The notes: generated from the sequence alone by a model not told the origin. A stretch of DNA of 64,000 nt from Aerococcus viridans (GCF_002083135.2 NZ_NBTM02000001.1:1-64000); one strand, 5' to 3'; positions 45,376 to 54,921 are shown, counted from the first letter of the stretch. Translations and numbers: made by a program.

Positions 45376-45984
45376 ATGAGGTATCCCAACGGTAAAGTCT
45401 ACCAATCTAAGACGAATCGTTCACTATCCGCTTCTTCTAAAGAGAAAGCTAACTTTGCCAAGCGTGGTATGAAGCTGGAGGAAATGATTAATCAAGCCAA
45501 CCAGTGGTATTTATTGCGTGACAAAGCTATTATTCACAAAAAGCCAACACCAATCCAAGTTGTTTCAGTCGACTATCCGAAAAGAAGTCGCGCTGTGATA
45601 ACTGAAGCCTACTATCGTACAGCTTCCACAACAGATTATAACGGTATCTATAAAGGGCACTATCTAGATTTTGAGGCTAAACAAACCAATCTTAAAACCA
45701 AGTTCCCGCTTCATAATATTCATCAACATCAAATAGATCACATGACAAATTGTGCCAAACATGGTGGGATTTGTTTTGTCCTTTTTCTATTTAAAGAACG
45801 TGATGAAGCCTATGTATACCCTATTGCAGCTTTATTAGAAGATTGGACAAGTTTTTTAGCTAACGATATTACTGCAATTCCTTTGAAAAAAATACAGACA
45901 AAAGGATTTTCAGTATATATGGGCTATCAACCTCAAATTGACTATTTAGCAGCTGTGGATAAAATGATAGAAGTGAATGTTTAA
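45376..45984 (+). CDS. recU: Holliday junction resolvase RecU
   Basis: A 202-residue endonuclease that resolves Holliday junctions in recombination and chromosome segregation. The N terminus MRYPNGKVYQSK and the GMKLEEMINQAN block are typical. The catalytic residues fall in TDYNGIYKGHYLDFEAKQT (Asp, Glu, Lys). I choose the ATG at 45376 because AAGGAGG lies 6 bases before it; an upstream TTG in frame lacks this. The pbp1A gene follows, the classical recU-ponA pair. Confidence 0.94.
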   Translation: MRYPNGKVYQSKTNRSLSASSKEKANFAKRGMKLEEMINQANQWYLLRDKAIIHKKPTPIQVVSVDYPKRSRAVITEAYYRTASTTDYNGIYKGHYLDFEAKQTNLKTKFPLHNIHQHQIDHMTNCAKHGGICFVLFLFKERDEAYVYPIAALLEDWTSFLANDITAIPLKKIQTKGFSVYMGYQPQIDYLAAVDKMIEVNV

Positions 45985-46014
45985 AATTAAATAAACTTAC
46001 TAGGAGTGATAAAC

Positions 46015-48456
46015 ATGAGTCAAGATCAAAACTCAAGACGACGAAGTCAAAACAATAAAAAATCGCCTAAGAAAAATCAACGTAAGCGTGGCTCGTCAAA
46101 CCGTTCTGGCATGGCCCTCTGGAAAAAGATTCTACTTGCTATTGTTGGCGCCGGTGTAGTAGTTGGGGTAGCCCTTTCAATCATTGCCTATTCCTGGATT
46201 TCTGATAGTCCTACAATCACCGAAGAAGATTTGTACGGTACCATCGCATCTAGTGTATATGACAATGAAGGAAACGTTGTATATGAAACTAGTCAAAACG
46301 ATCGAATAATCGTTGACGAAAGTGATATTTCGCAAACAACCTTTGACGCCGTTACCTCGATTGAGGACCAACGCTTTATGGAACATAACGGTTTTGACCC
46401 GATTCGTATTGCAGGGTCTTTCTTAGCCAACCTAAAAGCTGGTGGCATTGCCCAAGGTGGTTCAACCCTAACCCAACAATTAGTGAAGCTAACTTCGTTT
46501 TCAACAAATGAGGAAGACCAAACTTATAAACGTAAAGTCCAAGAAATTTGGCTAGCGATTCAATTAGAACAAGACTACTCAAAACAAGAGATCTTTGAGT
46601 TTTATATTAATAAAGTCTACATGGCCAACGGTGTCTACGGTATGGGGACTGCTGCTGAAGTTTACTATGGTAAATCTTTAAGTGAGCTGTCAATAGCCCA
46701 AACTGCCCTATTAGCTGGTATGCCACAAGCACCTAACGCTTACGATCCATATTCAGATCCTGAAGCTGCTGAAGAAAGAAGAAACTTAGTACTTGCAGAG
46801 ATGTTGGATAATGAAAAAATTACTCAAGAGGAATACGACGAGGCAATAGCCACACCAATTGACGATGGTTTACAAGATATTGACACTGAGTCAACTAAAC
46901 AATCTGAAACGGCAATTATGCTAGATTCTTATATTCAAGAAGTAGCTGCTGAAGTGGAAGAAGCTGGGTATGATATGTATTCAGATGGATTACAAATCTA
47001 TACGCATTTAGATATGGATGCCATGACTGAAATCTACCATACAATCGAGGATGAAGATGGTTATTACTTCACAAATGACAACATGCAAGCTGCAGCATCA
47101 TTAGTGGATACTGAAACAGGTAATATCCTAGCCCTATACGGTGGACGTAACCAAGAAGGTCAATTGTCTTATAACCGAGCAACTCAATTAGAGCGAAGCG
47201 TTGGCTCATCTATAAAACCATTTGCTGATTATGCGACGGCTATAGAGTATCTAAACTATTCAACTGAATCATCCATTGAGGATGAGGAACATGAGTTCTC
47301 AAATGGCGATGAAATTAATAACTGGGATAACTTGTATCAAGGGACCATTACTCTTCGCCAAGCCTTAATCGGGTCACGTAATATCCCAGCCTTAAAACTG
47401 TTGCAAGAAGTAGGAACTGAACAAGTAGATGAATTCCTACAAGGTATGGGGATTGTGTTAAATGATGGGAATGGTGTTTACGAATCAAACGCTATTGGTG
47501 GTGAAATTACACCATTACAATTGAGTGCCTCCTTTGCTACTCTAGGTAATTACGGTGAATATAACCAACCTCGTGCGGTTGATTACTTCACAACGATTGA
47601 TGGTGAAGAAGTCACTATTGATTCAACAAGTAACCAAGCAATGGATGAGTCAACTGCATATATGGTAACCGATATGCTTAAAGATAACTTCACGGATACC
47701 GCATACGGATTATCTACTAACTATCATACAGCTGGTCTAGCTGAAGCAGGTAAGTCTGGTACAACAAACTATACTGAAGATCAAGCTGCTGAACTCGGCG
47801 TTGATTCAAGTGCGGTACCTGATACTTGGATGTCAGGTTATACGACTGATTACGCCCTATCCATTTGGACTGGTTATGATAATCCATTCTCTACCGATGA
47901 AGTTGGCTATATTGATGGGTCGGATAGATATATTGTAAGTTATCTATACCAAGCAATTATGGGATACCTATCCACCACTTCAGAAAATGCGGATTGGGTA
48001 CAGCCTGATTCAGTACATGAAGTGAAATTAGTCAAAGATGCAATACCAGATGAATTCCCAACTAATGCAACACCATCATCACAAGTATTAACTGGTTTAG
48101 CTAATGATAATCTTTATAAGGATTATCAAAATTGGTTAGCTTCTGGAAATGCGATTGTTCAATCATCTTCATCTTCAAGTCCTGTATCATCAAGCAGTTC
48201 TAGTTCTAGTTCAATTTCTTCATCGTCAAGCTCAAGTTCTTCATCATCATTTGAAGAATCAAGTGAAGAATCAAGTTCTTCTGACATTGAATCATCTGAA
48301 TCAAGTGAGAGTGAAAGTTCAGAAGTGGAGACACCTTCAAGTGAAGTTGAATCTTCAACCTCTGAATCCACAACTGAAGAACAACCAAGTGCTTCCTCAT
48401 CAGTATCAAGTCCAACAAGTTCTGATGATGCGATAGACGAAGATGAAGCGGCCTAA
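46015..48456 (+). CDS. pbp1A: Class A penicillin-binding protein 1A
   Basis: An 813-residue bifunctional peptidoglycan synthase. A basic cytoplasmic N terminus (to about 37) is followed by one membrane helix (about 38-62). The GT51 glycosyltransferase domain includes SIEDQRFMEHNGFDP and GGSTLTQQLVK. The transpeptidase domain has the active-site SSIKPF, the SRN motif in IGSRNIPALK and KSGTT. The last 95 or so residues are a low-complexity tail of Ser with Glu and Thr, probably outside the membrane. The start at 46015 has AGGAG upstream. It is co-transcribed with recU. Confidence 0.94.
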   Translation: MSQDQNSRRRSQNNKKSPKKNQRKRGSSNRSGMALWKKILLAIVGAGVVVGVALSIIAYSWISDSPTITEEDLYGTIASSVYDNEGNVVYETSQNDRIIVDESDISQTTFDAVTSIEDQRFMEHNGFDPIRIAGSFLANLKAGGIAQGGSTLTQQLVKLTSFSTNEEDQTYKRKVQEIWLAIQLEQDYSKQEIFEFYINKVYMANGVYGMGTAAEVYYGKSLSELSIAQTALLAGMPQAPNAYDPYSDPEAAEERRNLVLAEMLDNEKITQEEYDEAIATPIDDGLQDIDTESTKQSETAIMLDSYIQEVAAEVEEAGYDMYSDGLQIYTHLDMDAMTEIYHTIEDEDGYYFTNDNMQAAASLVDTETGNILALYGGRNQEGQLSYNRATQLERSVGSSIKPFADYATAIEYLNYSTESSIEDEEHEFSNGDEINNWDNLYQGTITLRQALIGSRNIPALKLLQEVGTEQVDEFLQGMGIVLNDGNGVYESNAIGGEITPLQLSASFATLGNYGEYNQPRAVDYFTTIDGEEVTIDSTSNQAMDESTAYMVTDMLKDNFTDTAYGLSTNYHTAGLAEAGKSGTTNYTEDQAAELGVDSSAVPDTWMSGYTTDYALSIWTGYDNPFSTDEVGYIDGSDRYIVSYLYQAIMGYLSTTSENADWVQPDSVHEVKLVKDAIPDEFPTNATPSSQVLTGLANDNLYKDYQNWLASGNAIVQSSSSSSPVSSSSSSSSSISSSSSSSSSSSFEESSEESSSSDIESSESSESESSEVETPSSEVESSTSESTTEEQPSASSSVSSPTSSDDAIDEDEAA

Positions 48457-48480
48457 TTGACCATGATAACTAAATAGACT

Positions 48481-48514
48481 ATAGGGGGTGTGGCAATTAG
48501 GTCACACCCCCTAT
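48481..48514 (+). terminator. Terminator after pbp1A
   Basis: ATAGGGGGTGTG and CACACCCCCTAT form a perfect 12-bp stem followed by TTATT. Confidence 0.75.
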
Positions 48515-48517
48515 TTA

Positions 48518-48546
48518 TTGTGCTTTGTAAATGAAATCATTATAAT
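48518..48546 (+). promoter_or_regulatory. Predicted promoter of the alpha/beta hydrolase gene
   Basis: TTGTGC, 17 bases and TATAAT, 30 bases before the start codon. Confidence 0.6.
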
Positions 48547-48576
48547 AGAAGTAATCAAACAAAAAGAGGGGAAATT

Positions 48577-49524
48577 ATGTTTGCATTAGACTACTATAAC
48601 ACCGTCACTATTCCATCAGCTTCACCAGACCGCCCTTATATTCCAGTGTACGCTTGGCAAAACGCCGATCATCCAAAAGCCATTATCCATATTGTCCATG
48701 GGATGTCAGAATTTGGTGGTCGCTATAAAAAAGTAGCTGAGTCATTCGTGGACCAAAACTTTTTAGTCATCGCCCATGATCATATTGGCCATGGAGGTCT
48801 AGCTAAAGAACACAACCGTTTAGGCTACTTTGGCACAACGGATGCTGATCAAGTCATGGTTGAAGACTTACATCGAGTTGTTCAAGCAACTAAAAAACAT
48901 TATCCCGACTTACCCTATTATGTGTTAGGTCATTCAATGGGGGCATACATCACCCGTTTATACCTTGGTCAATATAGTGAGGAAATAGACGGCGTATTAT
49001 TAAGTGGGACGAATACTCATAGCCCTATATACGCAACAGGTGCAGCCTTAGCGCCTATTTTAAACACCTTGCATCCAGATGCCTACAATTACTATATCCA
49101 TCAAAAACTATTCGGTACGGGTATAATGGATGACCCTGCTGTTGCCAATGCTTTTCCAGAATATTGGTATCCGCCTAAAAATGGTGAAGAAAGGGATTGG
49201 CCGTTAGTTGGCTTTGTTTTCACTAATAACGGTTTTGCAGAGTTAGTAAAAATTGCCCATAAGGCAACTTTACCTAGCTGGACTCGAAACATCCGGAAGG
49301 ACTTACCGATTGCCATTATTGCTGGTCGAAACGATCCACTGATTAATGGTGGTAAAGAAACCCACAAACTGGCTAAAGAATTCACCCGTTCTGGTTTTGA
49401 TGATGTCACAATCATGATGTTTGAAAATCGCGGGCATGAATGTTTAATGTACGGCAATACTAGACCTGTTTACCAAATGATCAATAATTGGTTTAAGAAA
49501 CAACTAAAAACCATTCATGATTAA
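48577..49524 (+). CDS. Alpha/beta hydrolase, monoacylglycerol lipase / lysophospholipase type
   Basis: A 315-residue serine hydrolase. The oxyanion region is IHIVHGMSEFGGRY, the nucleophile elbow is VLGHSMGAYITRLY (Ser), the acid is in IIAGRNDPLIN (Asp) and the base in ENRGHECLMYG (His). This order and the HGMSE motif fit the Hydrolase_4 group of lysophospholipases and monoacylglycerol lipases (YtpA-like). No signal peptide, so cytoplasmic. It has its own promoter and terminator; the natural substrate is not known. Confidence 0.8.
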   Translation: MFALDYYNTVTIPSASPDRPYIPVYAWQNADHPKAIIHIVHGMSEFGGRYKKVAESFVDQNFLVIAHDHIGHGGLAKEHNRLGYFGTTDADQVMVEDLHRVVQATKKHYPDLPYYVLGHSMGAYITRLYLGQYSEEIDGVLLSGTNTHSPIYATGAALAPILNTLHPDAYNYYIHQKLFGTGIMDDPAVANAFPEYWYPPKNGEERDWPLVGFVFTNNGFAELVKIAHKATLPSWTRNIRKDLPIAIIAGRNDPLINGGKETHKLAKEFTRSGFDDVTIMMFENRGHECLMYGNTRPVYQMINNWFKKQLKTIHD

Positions 49525-49543
49525 GTATTTACAAAAAACATGC

Positions 49544-49582
49544 AAAAATCGCGCCTGTCATCTTCGACAAGCGCGATTTTTT
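49544..49582. terminator. Bidirectional terminator between hydrolase and nrdF
   Basis: AAAATCGCGC and GCGCGATTTT pair, with TGTC/GACA inside; T or A runs flank both sides. It serves the two converging genes. Confidence 0.85.
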
Positions 49583-49600
49583 ATGTAGGCATATTTTACT

Positions 49601-50572
49601 TTAAGTCCATTTTTCGTAGTCTTCGTCTGACATGGCTTCAACTTGCCCTAGTAAGTAACCGTTACCTACTTGTGAGAAGAAGTCGTGGTTTGAAGTACCG
49701 GTAGAAATACCGTTCATAACGATAGGGTCTACATCATCAGCAGTATCTGGGAATAATGGGTCAAATCCTAAGTTTTGCAATGCTTTGTTGGCATTGTAAC
49801 GTAGGAAGATTTTCACATCTTCAGTCCAGCCTAAGTCATCATAGATGTACTCGCTGTATTTCGCTTCGTTTTCATATAATTCAAACAATAAGCTGAAAGC
49901 CCAGTTTTGCATGTCTTCTTGCTCTTCTTTTGATAATTGGTTGAAGGCGATTTGGAATTTATAACCAATGTAAGTACCGTGGACACTTTCATCACGTAAA
50001 ATCAATTTAATAATTTCAGCGACGTTTGGCAATTTACCGTTACCTAAGTACCAAAGTGGTGCATAGAATCCTGAGTAAAATAAAAATGATTCTAGGAATA
50101 CCGAAGCCACTTTTCTTTGTAAGTCAGTACCGTTTTGGTAAATGCCGTTAATACGGTTCGCTTTGTATTGGATAAATTCATTTTCCCGTGTCCAGGCAAA
50201 GATTTTATCAATTTCTTTAGGTGTGTTTAAAGTTGAGAAAATAGATGAATACGATTTAGCATGTACACTTTCCATGAATTGGATGTTATTGTAAACCGCT
50301 TCTTCATGTTGGGTACGGATAGATGCTTTAAGTGATTCCATACCATCTTCAGATTGCAAAGTATCTAGTAGTGTTAAACCACCAAATACTTTTCCAATCA
50401 TGTCTTGTTCTCTAGATGATAATGTACGCCATGTATCTAAATCATTTGATAATGGAATACGTGTATCTAACCAGAATTGTTCTGTTAACTTTTCCCAAGT
50501 CAACTTGTCAATCATATCCTCAATATCATTCCAGTTAATAGCAATATAAGGATTTTCATTAAAATTCGTCAT
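49601..50572 (-). CDS. nrdF: Class Ib ribonucleotide reductase, small (radical) subunit
   Basis: A 323-residue ferritin-like protein that carries the dimetal-tyrosyl radical. Metal-binding carboxylate and histidine residues lie in LLDTLQSEDGM, FMESVHAKSYS and ILRDESVHGTYIGYKF; the radical Tyr is expected near the SVHAKSYSSIF block. The N-terminal AINWNDIEDM and short length mark the NrdF rather than NrdB class. Last gene of nrdI-nrdE-nrdF. Confidence 0.95.
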   Translation of the reverse strand: MTNFNENPYIAINWNDIEDMIDKLTWEKLTEQFWLDTRIPLSNDLDTWRTLSSREQDMIGKVFGGLTLLDTLQSEDGMESLKASIRTQHEEAVYNNIQFMESVHAKSYSSIFSTLNTPKEIDKIFAWTRENEFIQYKANRINGIYQNGTDLQRKVASVFLESFLFYSGFYAPLWYLGNGKLPNVAEIIKLILRDESVHGTYIGYKFQIAFNQLSKEEQEDMQNWAFSLLFELYENEAKYSEYIYDDLGWTEDVKIFLRYNANKALQNLGFDPLFPDTADDVDPIVMNGISTGTSNHDFFSQVGNGYLLGQVEAMSDEDYEKWT

Positions 50573-50604
50573 GTGTGTTCCTTCCTTATTCTAAGTGCAA
50601 TCGA

Positions 50605-52788
50605 TTAAACAGTACAGCTTTCACAGTAGTTTGCGCCAACTTCTTCGTTGTTATCTGTGAATGTACGTACGTAGTAAATAGATTTGATGCCACGTTTCCA
50701 TGCGTAACGACGCAAGATGTTTAAATCACGTGTCGTCATTTTGCTTGTACGCCCTTCTTTCCAAGGGTATAAACCTGCAGGAATATCTGAACGCATGAAT
50801 AAGGTTAAACTCATACCTTGATCAATATGTTGTTGAGCAGCTGCATAAATATCGATAATACGACGGTTGTCGATATCGTAAGCAGATTGGTAATAAGGTA
50901 GAGTCTTATTGCTTAAGAATGGTGCTGGATAGTAAGTCTTACCAGTTTTCTTTTCTTGACGCTCTTCAATCAATTGGATGATTGGGTGTAAACTTGAGCT
51001 TGTTTCATTTACGTAAGAAATTGAACCAGTAGGCGCAACTGCTAAACGGTTTTGGTGGTATAAACCATGCTCTTGAACGGCAGCGCGTAAGGCTTTCCAG
51101 TCTTCTTGAGTTGGGATGTGAATACCTTCAAATTGTGCTGCAACTCTTTCAAATTCAAACGTTGTTTCTTCATTGATGTATTTGTCAAAATATTCACCCG
51201 TCGCATATGTTGAGTTTTCGAAGTTTTCGAAAGTGACACCACGTTCTTTAGCGATTCTATTAGATGCTACTAAAGTATAGTAGTTTAATAGTAAGAAGTA
51301 TTTATCTGTAAATTCAATGGATTCTGGTGAACCATAGTGCATTTCATTTAAGGCAAAATAAGTATGTAGTCCCATTGCCCCTAAACCGATAGTATGAGCT
51401 AAATCATTACCTTTTTTAATTGAAGGTACTACGTCAATAGCTGATGCATCTGTTACATATGTTAAACCACGAACCATTGTATCAACTGATTTACCAAAGT
51501 CTGGTGAATGCATTAAGTTATTGATATTTGTTGAACCCAAGTTACATGAAATATCTGTACCCAATTCTTCAAATGTTTGGTCGTTGTTGATAATTGAAGG
51601 ACGTTGTACTTGTAAAATTTCTGAACACAAGTTACTCATAACAATTGTCCCATCAATTGGGTTTTGGTCATTTACAGTATCGATATTGATGATGTAAGGA
51701 TAACCAGATTCTTGTTGTAATTTAGAGATATCGTCTTCTAAATCACGAGCGCGGATCTTAGACTTCTTGATTTCTGGGTTGTTTACCAATTTATCATACT
51801 CTTCTGTAATGTTGACATAGGCGTAAGGTTTACCATAAATACGTTCAACATCGTAAGGACTGAATAAGTACATCATTTCGTCTTTTTCTGCTAATTCGTA
51901 GAATTTATCAGGTACAACTAGACCTAGTGATAAAGTCTTCACACGGATTTTTTCATCAGCGTTTTCTTTTTTCGCAGATAAGAATGATACAACATCTGGA
52001 TGGAAGACACTAAGGTATACGGCACCTGCACCATTACGTTGACCTAATTGGTTTGAGTAAGAGAATGAATCTTCTAGTAACTTCATCACTGGGATGATAC
52101 CTGAAGAGGCATTTTCAATTTTCTTAATCGGATCTCCGGCAGCACGAATATTAGTCAAGTTCACACCAACCCCACCACCTAAACGAGATAGTTGTAGTGC
52201 TGAGTTGATTGTACGACCAATCGAGTTCATGTCATCAGTTGCTTGGATTAAGAAACATGAAACCAATTCACCACGACGTTTACGACCTGCATTTAGGAAG
52301 GTAGGTGTCGCCGGTTGGTATCGTTGGTTGATCATTTCATCCCGTAAATCGCTCGCTACTTGCTCATCACCATTTGCTAGATATAAAGCTGTAAATACAA
52401 TACGGTCTTCGTAACGCTCTAAATAACGTTTACCGTCGTTTGTTTTAAGTGCGTATTGCGTATAGAACTTGTAGGCACTCATAAACGATTTGAAACGGAA
52501 TTTGAAGTCATACGTTTCTTGCATTAAACGTTTCACAAAGTCACGGTTGTATAGGTTCAAAAAGCCTTCTTCTAAGTAGTCATGCTCAACTAAGTAGTCG
52601 ATTTTTTCATCTAGAGTATAGAAGAATACGGTATTTGGGTTAACGTGCTCTAAAAAGTAAGCCCGTACCGCTTCTTTATCTTTCTCGATTTGAATTTTTC
52701 CGTCTAGTGGACGGTTAACCTCGTTATTCAGCTTGAAATATGTAATTTCTTTTTCTTGTACTACTGCTTTAGGTTGGTCCAATTTCAT
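50605..52788 (-). CDS. nrdE: Class Ib ribonucleotide reductase, large (catalytic) subunit
   Basis: A 727-residue reductase subunit that converts ribonucleoside diphosphates to deoxy forms. Active-site cysteines lie in RGELVSCFLIQ and in the SNLCSEIL loop. The C-terminal pair that passes electrons is in NYCESCTV. The N-terminal ATP-cone is absent, as usual for class Ib. Its start overlaps the end of nrdI by 20 bases. The expected glutaredoxin-like reductant NrdH is not in this operon. Confidence 0.96.
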   Translation of the reverse strand: MKLDQPKAVVQEKEITYFKLNNEVNRPLDGKIQIEKDKEAVRAYFLEHVNPNTVFFYTLDEKIDYLVEHDYLEEGFLNLYNRDFVKRLMQETYDFKFRFKSFMSAYKFYTQYALKTNDGKRYLERYEDRIVFTALYLANGDEQVASDLRDEMINQRYQPATPTFLNAGRKRRGELVSCFLIQATDDMNSIGRTINSALQLSRLGGGVGVNLTNIRAAGDPIKKIENASSGIIPVMKLLEDSFSYSNQLGQRNGAGAVYLSVFHPDVVSFLSAKKENADEKIRVKTLSLGLVVPDKFYELAEKDEMMYLFSPYDVERIYGKPYAYVNITEEYDKLVNNPEIKKSKIRARDLEDDISKLQQESGYPYIINIDTVNDQNPIDGTIVMSNLCSEILQVQRPSIINNDQTFEELGTDISCNLGSTNINNLMHSPDFGKSVDTMVRGLTYVTDASAIDVVPSIKKGNDLAHTIGLGAMGLHTYFALNEMHYGSPESIEFTDKYFLLLNYYTLVASNRIAKERGVTFENFENSTYATGEYFDKYINEETTFEFERVAAQFEGIHIPTQEDWKALRAAVQEHGLYHQNRLAVAPTGSISYVNETSSSLHPIIQLIEERQEKKTGKTYYPAPFLSNKTLPYYQSAYDIDNRRIIDIYAAAQQHIDQGMSLTLFMRSDIPAGLYPWKEGRTSKMTTRDLNILRRYAWKRGIKSIYYVRTFTDNNEEVGANYCESCTV

Positions 52789-53140
52789 TCACCTTTTCTT
52801 TCATAATTGTTACATCGTTCATATTTCCCTGGAATTCAAAAGTTAACAGCAAAGGTACATTATACGCTTCTGCTAGATCTTTTGCAGTAAAACAATAGAG
52901 TTCATTGAAATTTAAATTCCCTGAACCGCAAACGCCTTTTAAATACGTTAGATTATTGCCAGTTTCAATAAAATCATTTAGTATTTCTGTTACTTCAATA
53001 TCATAAGTTGGAGCAATCACGATATAGGGTTCGTTAATTTCTTGAAAAGCATTATCCATTGTAATTCTCAGGCTATCCATTTCAAGTTTATTTACAAACT
53101 TTTGTGTCTGTCCGGTTAGAGACATGTACACAATTTTCAC
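52769..53140 (-). CDS. nrdI: NrdI flavodoxin for class Ib ribonucleotide reductase
   Basis: A 123-residue flavodoxin that helps build the manganese-tyrosyl cofactor in NrdF. The FMN phosphate loop is MSLTGQTQKFVNKL near the N terminus, followed by VIAPTYDIEVTEI and VCGSGNLNFNELYC. It starts at a GTG with GGGAGG 8 bases upstream; the first ATG inside would remove the conserved start. First gene of the nrd operon. Confidence 0.93.
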   Translation of the reverse strand: MKIVYMSLTGQTQKFVNKLEMDSLRITMDNAFQEINEPYIVIAPTYDIEVTEILNDFIETGNNLTYLKGVCGSGNLNFNELYCFTAKDLAEAYNVPLLLTFEFQGNMNDVTIMKEKVNEIGPT

Positions 53141-53168
53141 ATCACATTCCTCCCATTCAAAAAAAACG

Positions 53169-53218
53169 ACACCACTACATGTAGTGGTGTATTTCTGTTA
53201 CATATAACTATATATGGT
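53169..53218 (-). promoter_or_regulatory. Two NrdR boxes upstream of nrdIEF
   Basis: Box 1 is the palindrome CACCACTACATGTAGTGGTG (53169-53190 with flanks); box 2 is ACCATATATAGT (53207-53218) on the minus strand. Both fit ACWAYATMTWGT with one mismatch each. Their centres are about 33 bases, three helical turns, apart, as expected for cooperative NrdR binding. No nrdR gene is in the window. Confidence 0.7.
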
Positions 53219-53229
53219 TCATTCTGTAA

Positions 53230-53584
53230 TTTCAACTATTTAAGACGAGTATTGTTTCCAGAAAAATAAACAAATCCAGCTAGCCTAAAGTTATTATAAA
53301 ATACAATCATCAGTCTAAGCCATCAATTAAGGCAATTCATCTGAAGTTTAAATAATCATTTGAGCCTTTTTTGCCCACAAATAAATCTTTTGCTTGAAAA
53401 CTTTTTTCTGAATTATGAGATGATTTATACAAAAAATGTTTTAAGTCTATTTTTTTCATCTATTATTTAAATCAACTGTCGTAAATCCATCACCGCAAAT
53501 CCATTTGACTTGCTTTTTAACATCTACAAATGTAAACTAAAATTGATTCAACCACCTGGTAGATACTACTGAAAGGAGTCAGTG
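53230..53584. other. A+T-rich spacer between nrdI and copY
   Basis: No gene seen. It must contain the nrd promoter at its left end and a TTGACT (53505-53510) with the cop box at its right end. Several T and A tracts are present but no strong hairpin. Confidence 0.4.
53525..53534 (+). promoter_or_regulatory. cop box (CopY operator)
   Basis: TACAAATGTA matches the CopY operator TACANNTGTA exactly. It lies 50 bases before the copY start and just downstream of a TTGACT, so it overlaps the promoter. Only one box was found. Confidence 0.75.
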
Positions 53585-54046
53585 ATGAAAACTGATATTA
53601 TCCAAGAAAAAAGACGTGATTTTCAAGATGTTTCCGCTGCTGAGTAGGAGGTCATGCGGGTCGTTTGGGCGCAAAAAGAAACCAATTCCCGCACCATCAT
53701 CGCCTCATTAGAGGATAAAAAAGATTGGAAGGCAGCTACTATTAAGACCCTAATTGGTCGCTTGACCAAGAAAGGCTGGCTTGAAACTAGAAAGAACGGT
53801 AAATCATTTATCTACCGTCCAGCTATTGATGAAGACACTGCTTTAGAAAACCAAGCACAGACCCTTTTAAACGGTTGGTGTAATACCGATGCTGACAAGG
53901 TGATTTCTGCACTTATTCAAGCTTCTGTATTAGACGATAAGATGAAACATAATATCTTCAATGCCCTAGACCAAGCCACTTACGTTGACCATGTTACTTG
54001 TAATTGTGCGCCCGGTCAATGTATCCACCACCCAAACACCCATTAG
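53585..54046 (+). pseudogene. copY: CopY-type copper-responsive repressor with nonsense codon
   Basis: A 153-codon frame of the CopY/BlaI family with an in-frame TAG at codon 21. Before it the protein reads FQDVSAAE and after it EVMRVVWAQKE; relatives have Trp there (AEWEVMRVVW), so a TGG to TAG change explains it. The rest, a winged helix (TIKTLIGRLTKKGWLE), a dimer region and a C-terminal metal site CNCAPGQC, is intact. The usual final Cys of CxCxxxxCxC is His (CIH). An ATG at 53654 follows an AGGAGG, but the spacing is only 2 bases and the first helix would be lost. No copA, copB or copZ follows. Confidence 0.8.
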
Positions 54047-54050
54047 TGAT

Positions 54051-54731
54051 CTACGATGATACTTGCCAATCAATTGGGGTCCGCCCTGATTTTTCCAGCA
54101 ATTCATTCGCCTTGGAAAATGGCTTGGTCCCGAAAAAACCACGTGAGGCGGATAAGGGACTCGGGTGCACTGAACTTAAAATATAATGTTTCCGATCGTC
54201 GATTAATGTCGCTTTGGCTTTAGCTGAATTCCCCCATAAAATAAAGACAATGGGTTCAGGTGCTTGATTTAAGGCACTAACCGCCGCATCGGTTAAAACT
54301 TCCCAGCCTTTGCCTTTATGGGCATTAGCGCTAGAATCTGGCACAGTCAAAACTGCATTCAATAATAAAACACCCTGGTCAGCCCATTCCCTTAAATCTC
54401 CATGACTAGCTGGTGGAATGGCTAAATCTGCTTCAAGTTCTTTATAGATATTGCGTAATGATGGTGGGATTTTTACACCTTTATTCACCGAAAAACTCAA
54501 GCCCTGCGCTTGACCAGGTTGATGGTAAGGATCTTGTCCTAAGATAACCACCTTCACTTGATTAAATGGCGTGCGCGCAAAAGCTTCATAAATATTGTCT
54601 GGGTCCGGGTAAACCGGGCCTTTTTGATAGGCTTCTATGATATAATTTTCAAAATTTTTGAAATCTTCAGATGACAATACAGGCGCTAGTACTTGTGCCC
54701 AGTCATTTGGCATCTTCCCTAAACGTGTCAT
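54051..54731 (-). CDS. ung: Uracil-DNA glycosylase
   Basis: A 226-residue family 1 glycosylase that removes uracil from DNA. The water-activating loop is VVILGQDPYHQPGQAQGLSF (catalytic Asp in GQDPYH), the uracil-binding block is LLLNAVLTVPDSSANAH, and the DNA-intercalation loop is HPSPLSASRGFFG. All are intact. It converges with copY, with 4 bases between the stops, so no separate terminator fits between them. Confidence 0.96.
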   Translation of the reverse strand: MTRLGKMPNDWAQVLAPVLSSEDFKNFENYIIEAYQKGPVYPDPDNIYEAFARTPFNQVKVVILGQDPYHQPGQAQGLSFSVNKGVKIPPSLRNIYKELEADLAIPPASHGDLREWADQGVLLLNAVLTVPDSSANAHKGKGWEVLTDAAVSALNQAPEPIVFILWGNSAKAKATLIDDRKHYILSSVHPSPLSASRGFFGTKPFSKANELLEKSGRTPIDWQVSS

Positions 54732-54921
54732 GATACTCTCCCTCGTCTCCTTGATAGTCCAACTTTCATTATATCATGGAAAAAGCCTTTTGTGATTCTT
54801 TGCCTAGTCAAATCTCTCGTGAGATTGGGCTGATATCAATTTTCAAACACACCGTTTGACTAGTGAATTTAAATTGACCGTGGTAAACTAAATTTAACTT
54901 AATTGAGATAGGAGCTTACAA

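Noticed and set aside
48149-48436. Several long open frames on both strands over the PBP1A tail
   Set aside because: They are shadows of the Ser-rich repeat codons and have no ribosome site or family likeness.
53654-54046. Intact short copper regulator starting at 53654
   Set aside because: The AGGAGG is only 2 bases from the ATG and the first DNA-binding helix would be missing, so I treat the gene as broken.
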